Assembly: GCF_018380615.1 (NCBI RefSeq)
Contig: NZ_JAGYVZ010000016.1
Span: forward strand, 62,001-126,000
Source: Flavobacterium psychroterrae
Lineage (GTDB): Bacteria > Bacteroidota > Bacteroidia > Flavobacteriales > Flavobacteriaceae
Direction of reading: 5' to 3'
DNA: 64,000 nt
Part shown: positions 41,511 to 51,000 of the stretch, one piece after another
Layout of the letters: each line of letters opens with the position of its first letter
How positions within the stretch are numbered: the stretch's first letter is position 1
Notes under the pieces: generated by a model
The model's input: the letters and a program-made list of their open reading frames with translations, nothing else
Databases searched by the model: none
What the model was told of the DNA's origin: nothing
Made by a program: the position numbers and the translations under genes

Positions 41511-44500
41511 CATTCAAATACTTTTACAACTCCTATTTTAACTGCCAGTAAAACATATTATGTTGAGTCCCGTAATAGTGTTGGAGGATGCGTAAGCGCT
41601 ACAAGAGTGCCCGTAACGGTAACTGTTTTACCTAATCCGTTAGGTGGATGTTTGGAAGCTAATAGCCAGCAAACAACTCAAAACGGACTTTGTTTACTTT
41701 GTTCTTCTACAACTCCAAATAATTCTGTTGATGGAAATATTGCAACTGCAGCCAGAATAACTCTTCCGGTAGGTTTACTAAACGGATATATTCAACAAAC
41801 ATTACAATTTAATAATCCTGGTAAAGCAGGCGATATAGTTGATTTGGAATTAGCATTACCAGGTGGTCTTGCTGATCTTTCATTGCTAGGGGCAGTTAGC
41901 TTAGCAACCTTTAATGGTGCAACTTATAATAACGACAGAATCTTTATCAATAATCCTTTAGTTACCTTACAGCTGCTAACAGGAAACAGATTTAGAGCTA
42001 GTATTGTTGCCGGTGCAAATTTTGACCGTGTCGAAATTAGATTAGGCGGTATAGTAACCGCTTTAACTAATTTAGATATCTATCAGGCTACTTACAGATA
42101 TAAAGCAACTGTAGTTTCAGGAAACACGACTATTTGTAGTGGGCAAACAGCAACATTAGTTGCTAATTTAGCCGTGGGAGAAACTGTTGGTTGGTATACT
42201 ACAGCAACAGGAGGAGCTCCGCTGGTAACAACAGCAGCTTATACAACGCCAATTTTGAATGCTACTGCTACTTATTATGTTGAAGTTGCCAGAAATGGTT
42301 GTGTTAATAGTGAAAGAACTCCGGTAATAGTTACAGTAAATAATCCTGTGGCTCCAACAGCAATTGACGTTATTCCTTTAAATTTATGTAGCGGAGAATC
42401 AACTACAATAACAATTCAGGCACCAGTTGCAGGTACAACATATAATTGGTACGATGCAGCGACTGGCGGGAATTTATTGTCTACAGGAACATCTTATACA
42501 ACACCTAATTTAACCAGCTCTGTAACGTATCACGTAGAAGCTGTAATAGGAACTTGTTTAAGTCCTGCGCGTACAGCGGTTCCGGTTAATGTTAATCCAA
42601 GACCGGCAGTTCCGGTTCCGACATCATCAAATGTGGTGATTCAGTCTGGCCAAACTGTCATATTATCCGTTGCTGCTACTGCAGGAATATCATATACATG
42701 GTATGATGCACCAACAGGAGGCAATCTTTTAATTGCAAATTCAAGTACTTATACACCCAATCCTGCTTTAACTGCAAATACAACATTTTATGTTCAGGCA
42801 AATAATACGTCAGATTGTACAAGTCCTTCAAGAGCTGTAATTAATGTAATAGTAATTAATACGGTGAGTACTTGTTTACAGCCAAATTCACAGGTAACTA
42901 CAACAGATGGTTTATTATGTGCTTTATGTACTTCGACTAATCCAAATGCTTCTGTTGATGGAAATATAAACACATTTGCAAGTCTTTCGACACCTGTTGC
43001 GGCAGTTGGTGCTTACATACAGCAGCAATTAACTTTTCCTACCCCAGGTCAGGCAGGAGATATTATTGATATTGAATTAGGATTGCCGGCAGGTCTTGCG
43101 GATGTTTCATTATTAGGAGGTGGCATTAGCCTTGCAACTTATAATGGAGCAACTTATAATAATGACAGACGTTTACTGACTAACAATTTATTAAGCCTGC
43201 AATTATTATCAGGAAATAAATTCAAAGTTAGTTTTAATGCTACTGCACCATTCGATAAAATCGAAATCAGAATAGGAGGAGCAGTTGCAACATTATTAAC
43301 TACTTTAGATATTTATGAAGCTTCGTACAGATTTCCGGATGCAACAATAACCGGAGCAACAGCGCCAATTTGTGCTGGAGGAACTGCTGTATTAACTGCA
43401 ACTTCTACAGGAACAGAAACTTTTACATGGTATGATGCTCCAACAGGAGGGAATATAGTGGCTGTTAATCCAACTGTTCCTTTAAATGCTACTACAATTT
43501 ATTATTTAGAAGCCACACGCGGAGGAACTTGTGTTAATAGTGTTCGCCAGCCGGTTACAATTACGGTATTGCCAATTCCAACAGCTGCGGATATTGCGAT
43601 TACAAGTCCTTTAACAGCTTCATGTGCTGGAGGTGTTGTATTGACTCCAACTTCTGCTTTAGCGGGAGCAACATTTAGATACTATACAGATCAAAATAAA
43701 ACACAGGAAATTATAACAGGATCTGTTGTTGCTGCTCAACCGGGAGCAACTTTCTCTAAAGATGCTACAACGGGAGCGCTTACAATTAGTGGATTAGCTC
43801 CTAATGCATCTTATAATTATTATGTTTCTGTACTTAACGGAGGAACTTGCGAGAATATAAACGGAACATTAAAAGAAGTTATAGTAAATGATCCTGCTGA
43901 ATCAGCTTTAACAGTTCAGACTCCGTTAGTTCGTTGTGGTACAGCAAATTTAAGAGATGCTATCACAAATTTAGATACATCAGGAAATACAGTTTATACT
44001 TTCTTTGATGTATCAAATAATCCAATTACAGATCTTGCTGCTTCAAATATTTTGGCAAGTGGTACTTATTTTATCGAAGCACAAACAACAGGAATTGCTT
44101 GTCCATCTTTAAGAGAACAAGTAATAGTAACTGTAAATCCGTTACCAACATTAACCGGAGTAACAAGTTCTATTGCTGTTACAACAGGAAGTTCGGTTGC
44201 ATTAACTGCAACATCAAATGGAACCTTTGCGTGGTATGATCAACAAGGTAATTTGTTACCATCAAATAATACAGGTGTACTTAATACAGTTGGTGTTTAC
44301 AGTTATACTGTAATTGCGACTCTTGGAACTTGTACAGTAAGTCAGACGATAACTGTTAGTGTTATTGATGCTGCTGCTTGTGATTCTTTATTAGAAAGAG
44401 TTTATGCTAATTCACAACTATCAGGAAGTATTATTACCGGATCTGTTACTAACGGACCTTCGGGAGCTGATGGTAATCCCGCAACTTTTTCAACTATAAC

Positions 44501-47500
44501 CACTGGTTTAGGGCTTTTAGGAATTGGAACAACTTGGCAAAATTTGCAATGGCCAACAACAATTCCTAAAGGAACTCCTGTAACAGTAAAACTAGGTTTA
44601 CAAAATAGTTTACTTGCGGTAGGACAAAATATTTCGGTAATAGGAACAAAACGTGACGGATCTAATAATCCTATTGATATTGGAACTTTACAATCAGTAT
44701 CAGGATCATTATTGAATTTATTACCGGGTCAAAACTCATTTGAATATACATTTGTACCTTCTAATACAGCTGGTCTTCAGGATTATGATGGTATTCGTGT
44801 AGAATTAGGATCTGTTTTAAGTGTAGCTCAAAACATTAATGTTTACGATGCTCATTATAAAAAACAGGTAACACAAATTGCTTGCGGGCAAGGAGATATT
44901 GAAGATATTTTCTCTGGCGTGAGAGATTTGGGAGTTGGGGCATTAACAACAACGGTGGGAGTTTCTGATCCTTGGAATGTGGCTGATGGCGATGTTGCTA
45001 CTTATGCTACAATGTTTACAGGAGTAGGAGTTCTTGCTGCTGCCGAACTTACAACAACTTTTAGAACACCAAGTATGGTGGGGGATAGTTTAAGAATTAC
45101 GATTTCAAAACCCGGAACTCTTTTAAATCTTGGATTACTTACAGGATTTACTATCCAGCTTTATTCAGGAGATATTGCTGTAGGAGCTCCAATTCAAAAT
45201 ACAAGTAATTTATTGACTTTAAAATTACTTGCAGGAGATACAATGGCAATGACAATTGTTGCACCACAAACACAGCCTTATGATAAAGTTGTAATTACTT
45301 TTGGAGGAGCTGCAAATGTTTTAGATCAACTTAGAGTTCATACTATTGATCGTGTAACGAATACTAAAGTGATAGGAAGCGATCCTGATAATGCTGTCAC
45401 GGTTTGTCCCGGAGCAGCTATAACGCTCTCGGCTACGCCTAAATCCTGTGCTGATTATGCGTGGTATGATTCTCCAACTGGCGGAAATCAGGTGGCAAGT
45501 GGTTTAACTTATACACTTCCTGAAACATTGGCTGCCGGAACATATAAATATTATATCCAGCCAATTCGTTATGGTTGTCCAGCTTTAGAAAGAGGAGAAG
45601 TAACAGTAATTGTGAGAGCCACTACTCCTGCAGCTGCAATAGCAAACGTAACAATAAACGGAAATAATAATACTATTGTTTGTACCGAAACCGGTACAGT
45701 AACATTAAATGCAATTTTAAATGGCGTACCGGCACTTACAAATCCGGTATATCACTGGTATAGTTTTGATGGTACAACAAGTCAGGAGATTGCAGGTGAG
45801 ATAACGCCACAATTAATTTTGACAGGATTAGCTTCCGGAACTTATACATATTATGTAGGAGTTAGTTCAGATGAATTTTGTGAAACTGCACCGGCAGATA
45901 GAAAACAGGTAACATTTACAATTTTACCAAGTTCTCTGTCAACTGATATATTGGTTGACAATGCTTCGATTTGTCATGATACAGCAGCTACATTAACACC
46001 TACAAGTCCTTTAACGAACCCGGTTTTCTTGTGGTATTTAGATGCTAATAAAACACAGCCTATTACAGATGGTGTAATAATTGGCGGTGTAACCTATACT
46101 GTTAGCCCTGCAGGAGTTTTAACAGCTACGGGTTTAACAACAGCTATGAGTCCTGTTTCTTATTATGTTGCGGTTACAAGTGATACTACTTGTCCAAATA
46201 AAAACGGAGAACTGGCAGTTGCAACGGTTATTGTTAATGATCCTGCAACGCCAACATCTACTACTGATCCTCAAAATTTCTGTGCAACGGCTAATCCAAC
46301 AGTTGCTAATCTTCAGGCAAATGAGGCAAATGTAGTTTGGTATCTTGCACCAACTGGAGGAACGGCTTTGGATCCAACAACTGCATTGATAAATGGAACA
46401 ATTTATTATGGAGCTATACTAGATCCGGCGATACTTTGTGAAAGTTCAGTTCGATCTGTTGTAAATGTAACTATAACAGCTCCTGCAACACCAACATTAG
46501 TAACAGCAGGAACACAAAATTTCTGTTTGGTAAATGCGCCAACATTTGCAAGTGTTCAGTTTAATGAAGCAAATATTATTTGGTATACTGATTTAGTTGG
46601 AGGAACAGTAATTCCGTCCACTACGGTATTGACCAGCGGAACTTATTATGCGGTTATCCAGGATCCTGCAACACTTTGTGAAAGTGCAGTAAGATTATCA
46701 GTAACCATAAACGTTTCTGATCCCGGAACGCCAACATTAGTAACAGCAGGAACACAAAATTTCTGTTTGGTAAATGCGCCAACATTTGCAAGTGTTCAGT
46801 TCAATGAGGCAAATATAGTTTGGTATACAGATTTAGTTGGTGGAACTGTAATTCCTTCAACCACAGTATTGACAAGCGGAACTTATTATGCGGTAATCCA
46901 AGATCCGACAACACTTTGTGAAAGTGCCGTAAGATTATCAGTAACTATAAACCTTTCTGATCCCGGAACACCAACATTGGTAACAGCGGGAACACAAAAC
47001 TTCTGTTTGGTTAATGCACCAACTTTTGCAAGCGTTCAGTTTAACGAAGCGAATATTATTTGGTATACAGATTTAGTTGGTGGAACAGTAATTCCGTCAA
47101 CCACAGTATTGACCAGCGGAACTTACTATGCCGTAATCCAAGATCCAACAACACTTTGTGAAAGTGCAACACGATTGACAGTAACTATAAACGTTACCGA
47201 TCCTGCAACGCCAACACTAGTAACAGCGGGAACTCAGAATTTCTGTTTAGTTAATGCACCAACTTTTGCAAGCGTTCAGTTTAATCAGGCAAATATAGTT
47301 TGGTATACAGATTTAGTGGGTGGAACGGTGATTCCGTCCACTACGGTATTGACCAGCGGAACTTATTACGCGGTAATTCAGGATCCAACAACACTTTGTG
47401 AAAGTTCTGTAAGATTAACGGTAACTATAAACGTTACTGATCCCGGAACACCAACATTGGTAACTGCGGGAACACAAAATTTCTGTCAGGTAAATGCGCC

Positions 47501-50009
47501 GACATTTGCAAGTGTTCAGTTCAATCAGGCAAATATAGTTTGGTATACAGATTTAGTGGGTGGAACGGTGATTCCTTCAACTACGGTATTGACAAGCGGA
47601 ACTTATTATGCAGTAATTCAGGATCCTACAACACTTTGTGAAAGCGCTGTAAGATTATCAGTAACTATAAATGTTTCTGATCCCGGAACGCCAACATTGG
47701 TAACTGCGGGAACACAAAATTTCTGTCAGGTAAATGCGCCGACATTTGCAAGCGTTCAGTTCAATCAGGCAAATATAGTTTGGTATACAGATTTAGTGGG
47801 TGGAACGGTAATTCCTTCAACTACAGTATTGACCAGCGGAACTTATTATGCGGTTATTCAGGATCCAACAACACTTTGTGAAAGCGCTGTAAGATTATCA
47901 GTAACTATAAATGTTTCTGATCCTGGAACTCCAACATTGGTAACTGCCGGAACACAAAACTTCTGTCAGGTAAATGCGCCTACATTTGCAAGTGTTCAGT
48001 TCAATCAGGCAAATATAGTTTGGTACACAGATTTAGTGGGGGGAACAGTGATTCCGTCAACTACAGTATTGACAAGCGGAACATATTATGCCGTAATAAA
48101 AGATCCAACATCAGGATGTGAAAGCGTAACACGATTATCAGTAACTATAAACGTTTCTGATCCCGGAACGCCAACATTAGTAACTGCCGGAACTCAAAAC
48201 TTCTGTTCAGGAAATAATTCAACTCTGGCAAGTATTCAGCTAAACGAAACAAATATAGTTTGGTACAATGCACCAACGGGAGGAACAGTACTACCTGTAA
48301 CAACAGCATTAGTAAGCGGAACTTATTATGCAGCATTAAAAGATGCAATTACAGGTTGTGAAAGTAATGTTAGACTTCAGGTTACCGTGAATGTTGGAAA
48401 TTCAAATAATCCAACGACAAATAATACAGCACAAAACTTCTGTTCAAATGCTGCACCAACATTTGCAAGTATTCAGGTAAACGAAAGTAATGTATCATGG
48501 TTTAGTGCTTCAACCGGAGGAACAGCAATTCCATTAACAACAGCATTAAGTTCAGGTACTTATTATGGAGAATTTACAGATCCAATTACAGGATGTAAAA
48601 GTGCAGCTCGTTTAGCAGTTACAATTACCATTGTGAACCCAATGGGAACGCCTACAACAAATTCAGCTACGCAAAACTTCTGTTCTGTAAATGTGCCAAC
48701 AGTTGCTAATATTCAGGTAAACGAAGCCAATGTAATTTGGTACAGTACTCCAACAGGAGGAACAGCAATTCCGGCAACAACAGCTTTAGTTAGTGGTACT
48801 TATTATGGAGTTGTGGCAAGTGGTTCAGGTTGTGAAAATCCAAATAGATTAGCAGTTGTGGTAAATGTTAACACACCACTTTTAGTTACAACACCCAGAA
48901 CAACACAAACATTTTGTTTATCAGCAGCACCAACAATAGCAAGTATTTTGGTAAATGAGGCAAATGTAGCGTTTTATGCTTCTGCAACCGGAGGAACACC
49001 ATTAGCAGCAAATACACCGCTTACGGCCACAACATATTATGCTTCAGCGATTAATAATACAACAAATGGTTGTGCGGCTGCTTCACGATTAGGAATCTCA
49101 ATTGCTTTTGAAAATGATGCGATGGTTCCAATCACGACAACAGACGATACTCCATGTGTTTTCCAGGGAATTACATATTCAATTGCTAACGGAAAATCAG
49201 ATTATGTCTGGTCTATCACAAACGGTACAATTACTTCAGGAGGAGGAAACGCCGATGGAACCGTAACAGTTTCATGGTCTGATATTGGACCTGGTAAAGT
49301 TGAGGTTGGTTACATTAATTCATGTAATGAAAGAACAATTAAATCATTAAATGTAACCGTAGCAACTTGTTCTGATCTAACGATAACAAATACAGTTAGT
49401 AATCCTACACCTAATTTTGGTGAGCAAATAACATTTACTGTAACAGTTAATAATGTGGGTCAGGGTAACTTTATCAATACCATAGTGAGCGAGTTGCTTC
49501 CAAGCGGATTCGATTTAATTAGCGCAAGTACCACTTTAGGCACATATGATTTAAATACACAGCTTTGGACAATCCCTACATTAAATGCAGGACAAAGTGT
49601 TGTACTTACAATCGTTGCCGAAGTATTGCCAAGCGGTAATTATACAAACGTTGCAACTGTCGAAATTTCGACTCCTTTAGATGTTGATGCATCAAATAAT
49701 TCGGCTTCAGTAACAGTTGTTCCGGTTTGTCTGACAGTTTATAATGAGTTCACTCCAAATAATGACGGAGCTAATGATCTTTTCAGAATAGACTGTATCG
49801 AATCATATCCTAACAATGAGTTGAAAGTTTATAATAGATATGGCGCATTAGTATATAGTAAACAACATTATGAAAATGATTGGGACGGAACTGCCAATGT
49901 ATCAGGAGTTATTAATAGAGGAGATATGTTGCCTACAGGTACTTATTTTTATGTGATAACCATTGGAGATGGAACGGTTAAAAAAGGATGGTTATCTATC
50001 ATGAGATAA
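41511..50009 (+). CDS. Giant T9SS type B cell-surface adhesin, main part
   Basis: The frame is open from just after the last stop at 41508 to 50009 (about 2,830 codons). A GTG at 41607 falls inside an Ig-like domain and is not a natural start. Order: several Ig-like CHU_C-associated domains (WYDAxTGG, YTTP, TYYVE, C-S-R) alternating with four more copies of the ~140-residue module seen in the 5' fragment; two longer modules with NDP ends; twelve Ig units from about 46251 to 49110; a DUF11-type domain (49370-49730, LTITNTVSNPTPNFGEQITF); and the gliding-motility C-terminal domain (49735-50009, VYNEFTPNNDGANDLFRI, LKVYNRYGALVYS, LPTGTYFYVI), which targets type IX secretion. Together with the fragment upstream, about 3,130 codons. 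Expected at the cell surface in adhesion or gliding. Confidence 0.93.
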   Translation, partial: HSNTFTTPILTASKTYYVESRNSVGGCVSATRVPVTVTVLPNPLGGCLEANSQQTTQNGLCLLCSSTTPNNSVDGNIATAARITLPVGLLNGYIQQTLQFNNPGKAGDIVDLELALPGGLADLSLLGAVSLATFNGATYNNDRIFINNPLVTLQLLTGNRFRASIVAGANFDRVEIRLGGIVTALTNLDIYQATYRYKATVVSGNTTICSGQTATLVANLAVGETVGWYTTATGGAPLVTTAAYTTPILNATATYYVEVARNGCVNSERTPVIVTVNNPVAPTAIDVIPLNLCSGESTTITIQAPVAGTTYNWYDAATGGNLLSTGTSYTTPNLTSSVTYHVEAVIGTCLSPARTAVPVNVNPRPAVPVPTSSNVVIQSGQTVILSVAATAGISYTWYDAPTGGNLLIANSSTYTPNPALTANTTFYVQANNTSDCTSPSRAVINVIVINTVSTCLQPNSQVTTTDGLLCALCTSTNPNASVDGNINTFASLSTPVAAVGAYIQQQLTFPTPGQAGDIIDIELGLPAGLADVSLLGGGISLATYNGATYNNDRRLLTNNLLSLQLLSGNKFKVSFNATAPFDKIEIRIGGAVATLLTTLDIYEASYRFPDATITGATAPICAGGTAVLTATSTGTETFTWYDAPTGGNIVAVNPTVPLNATTIYYLEATRGGTCVNSVRQPVTITVLPIPTAADIAITSPLTASCAGGVVLTPTSALAGATFRYYTDQNKTQEIITGSVVAAQPGATFSKDATTGALTISGLAPNASYNYYVSVLNGGTCENINGTLKEVIVNDPAESALTVQTPLVRCGTANLRDAITNLDTSGNTVYTFFDVSNNPITDLAASNILASGTYFIEAQTTGIACPSLREQVIVTVNPLPTLTGVTSSIAVTTGSSVALTATSNGTFAWYDQQGNLLPSNNTGVLNTVGVYSYTVIATLGTCTVSQTITVSVIDAAACDSLLERVYANSQLSGSIITGSVTNGPSGADGNPATFSTITTGLGLLGIGTTWQNLQWPTTIPKGTPVTVKLGLQNSLLAVGQNISVIGTKRDGSNNPIDIGTLQSVSGSLLNLLPGQNSFEYTFVPSNTAGLQDYDGIRVELGSVLSVAQNINVYDAHYKKQVTQIACGQGDIEDIFSGVRDLGVGALTTTVGVSDPWNVADGDVATYATMFTGVGVLAAAELTTTFRTPSMVGDSLRITISKPGTLLNLGLLTGFTIQLYSGDIAVGAPIQNTSNLLTLKLLAGDTMAMTIVAPQTQPYDKVVITFGGAANVLDQLRVHTIDRVTNTKVIGSDPDNAVTVCPGAAITLSATPKSCADYAWYDSPTGGNQVASGLTYTLPETLAAGTYKYYIQPIRYGCPALERGEVTVIVRATTPAAAIANVTINGNNNTIVCTETGTVTLNAILNGVPALTNPVYHWYSFDGTTSQEIAGEITPQLILTGLASGTYTYYVGVSSDEFCETAPADRKQVTFTILPSSLSTDILVDNASICHDTAATLTPTSPLTNPVFLWYLDANKTQPITDGVIIGGVTYTVSPAGVLTATGLTTAMSPVSYYVAVTSDTTCPNKNGELAVATVIVNDPATPTSTTDPQNFCATANPTVANLQANEANVVWYLAPTGGTALDPTTALINGTIYYGAILDPAILCESSVRSVVNVTITAPATPTLVTAGTQNFCLVNAPTFASVQFNEANIIWYTDLVGGTVIPSTTVLTSGTYYAVIQDPATLCESAVRLSVTINVSDPGTPTLVTAGTQNFCLVNAPTFASVQFNEANIVWYTDLVGGTVIPSTTVLTSGTYYAVIQDPTTLCESAVRLSVTINLSDPGTPTLVTAGTQNFCLVNAPTFASVQFNEANIIWYTDLVGGTVIPSTTVLTSGTYYAVIQDPTTLCESATRLTVTINVTDPATPTLVTAGTQNFCLVNAPTFASVQFNQANIVWYTDLVGGTVIPSTTVLTSGTYYAVIQDPTTLCESSVRLTVTINVTDPGTPTLVTAGTQNFCQVNAPTFASVQFNQANIVWYTDLVGGTVIPSTTVLTSGTYYAVIQDPTTLCESAVRLSVTINVSDPGTPTLVTAGTQNFCQVNAPTFASVQFNQANIVWYTDLVGGTVIPSTTVLTSGTYYAVIQDPTTLCESAVRLSVTINVSDPGTPTLVTAGTQNFCQVNAPTFASVQFNQANIVWYTDLVGGTVIPSTTVLTSGTYYAVIKDPTSGCESVTRLSVTINVSDPGTPTLVTAGTQNFCSGNNSTLASIQLNETNIVWYNAPTGGTVLPVTTALVSGTYYAALKDAITGCESNVRLQVTVNVGNSNNPTTNNTAQNFCSNAAPTFASIQVNESNVSWFSASTGGTAIPLTTALSSGTYYGEFTDPITGCKSAARLAVTITIVNPMGTPTTNSATQNFCSVNVPTVANIQVNEANVIWYSTPTGGTAIPATTALVSGTYYGVVASGSGCENPNRLAVVVNVNTPLLVTTPRTTQTFCLSAAPTIASILVNEANVAFYASATGGTPLAANTPLTATTYYASAINNTTNGCAAASRLGISIAFENDAMVPITTTDDTPCVFQGITYSIANGKSDYVWSITNGTITSGGGNADGTVTVSWSDIGPGKVEVGYINSCNERTIKSLNVTVATCSDLTITNTVSNPTPNFGEQITFTVTVNNVGQGNFINTIVSELLPSGFDLISASTTLGTYDLNTQLWTIPTLNAGQSVVLTIVAEVLPSGNYTNVATVEISTPLDVDASNNSASVTVVPVCLTVYNEFTPNNDGANDLFRIDCIESYPNNELKVYNRYGALVYSKQHYENDWDGTANVSGVINRGDMLPTGTYFYVITIGDGTVKKGWLSIMR
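46251..48890 (+). repeat. 240-bp tandem repeats in the adhesin gene
   Basis: Units start at 46251, 46491, 46731, 46971, 47211, 47451, 47691, 47931, 48171, 48411 and 48651, an exact 240-bp period (80 codons); the last flanking units drift slightly. The seven units from 46491 to 48170 are almost identical in protein (changes confined to a few positions, such as Leu/Gln after NFC and Glu/Gln in QFN(E/Q)AN). Units 47451 and 47691 encode identical protein. Outer units diverge progressively. Each unit has two conserved Cys (NFC and CES), likely a disulfide. Confidence 0.95.
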
Positions 50010-50054
50010 TCACTCTATTAATCATCTAATTAATTAAACTTAATAAGTATCGTT

Positions 50055-50987
50055 ATGAAACTATATATAAAATCATTAGAAACGTATTTTATTTTAATAT
50101 GTTCTTTTACCACATTTTGTGCCAGTGCACAGCAAGATCCGGAGTACACACAATATATGTACAACACAATGTCCGTAAATCCAGCTTATGCTGGATCTAC
50201 GGGAACATTAGAAGCAACACTTTTACACCGTTCACAATGGGTAGGAATTGATGGAGCACCAGAAACGCAATCGTTTTCAATACATTCACCTCTTGTAAAC
50301 GAGATGATTGGTTTAGGATTAAGTGTCGTAAATGACAAAATTGGTCCATCAAACGAATTGTATGTTGACGGAAACTTCTCGTATTCAATTCCTCTGGGAT
50401 ATGAAAAAAGATTAGCATTTGGACTTAAAGCAGGAATGCGAATGTTGAATGTTGATTGGTCAAAAGGGAGATTTTACAATAATAATGATGTTTTGTTGAA
50501 CCAAAACATCGATAATCAAATGAAATTAGCCGTTGGAGCAGGAATTTATTACTATACTGATAAATGGTATTTAGGATTTTCAATCCCAAGCTTTTTGCAA
50601 AATGATTATTATGACGACGTTCAGGAATCTATAGATTACGATCGTTTACATTATTATTTAATGGGAGGTTATGTGTTTGATTTGAATCCAAATTTAAAAT
50701 TCAAGCCCGCATTTTTAGTAAAAGCAGTAAGTGGAGCACCGCTTACTGCTGATATATCGGCGAATTTTATGATTGCAGAGAAATTTGTAATCGGTGGATC
50801 GTATCGAACAGATGATTCTGTGAGTATATTGGCAGGTTTTCAAATATCCAGAAGTTTTTACATTGGATATGCCTTTGATTACACAGTAAGCGATTTGAAC
50901 AAATACAATGATGGAACACACGAAATCATTTTGCGTTACCAATTTACTCAAAGAGAAAGTAAAATCAAATCACCTCGATTCTTCTAA
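50055..50987 (+). CDS. PorP/SprF-family type IX secretion outer-membrane protein
   Basis: A 310-residue protein with a signal peptide ending CASAQ at about residue 26. The family start QQDPEYTQYMYNTMSVNPAYAGSTG is diagnostic, followed by beta strands typical of an outer-membrane barrel and the usual end SRSFYIGYAFDYTVSDLNKYNDGTHEIILRYQF in parts. SprF of Flavobacterium johnsoniae is needed for secretion of the adhesin SprB, and type B sorting domain proteins generally have such a partner. It lies 45 nt after the adhesin, so it is its probable dedicated secretion partner. Confidence 0.95.
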   Translation: MKLYIKSLETYFILICSFTTFCASAQQDPEYTQYMYNTMSVNPAYAGSTGTLEATLLHRSQWVGIDGAPETQSFSIHSPLVNEMIGLGLSVVNDKIGPSNELYVDGNFSYSIPLGYEKRLAFGLKAGMRMLNVDWSKGRFYNNNDVLLNQNIDNQMKLAVGAGIYYYTDKWYLGFSIPSFLQNDYYDDVQESIDYDRLHYYLMGGYVFDLNPNLKFKPAFLVKAVSGAPLTADISANFMIAEKFVIGGSYRTDDSVSILAGFQISRSFYIGYAFDYTVSDLNKYNDGTHEIILRYQFTQRESKIKSPRFF

Positions 50988-51000
50988 ACCCAAAACCCCT

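Noticed and set aside
46251..48890. 240-bp repeats as a CRISPR or non-coding satellite
   Set aside because: The repeats are coding throughout, keep one frame of 80 codons and encode Ig-like domains.
41607..50009. GTG at 41607 as the true start of a separate 2800-residue protein
   Set aside because: It lies inside an Ig-like domain, has no signal peptide, and the frame continues upstream to 41511 with clear domain sequence. It is the continuation of the broken adhesin gene.
50908..51000. Upstream start of the PorE-like gene
   Set aside because: The first 31 residues would come from the end of the PorP/SprF-like gene in another frame. The Met at 51001 starts a perfect signal peptide.
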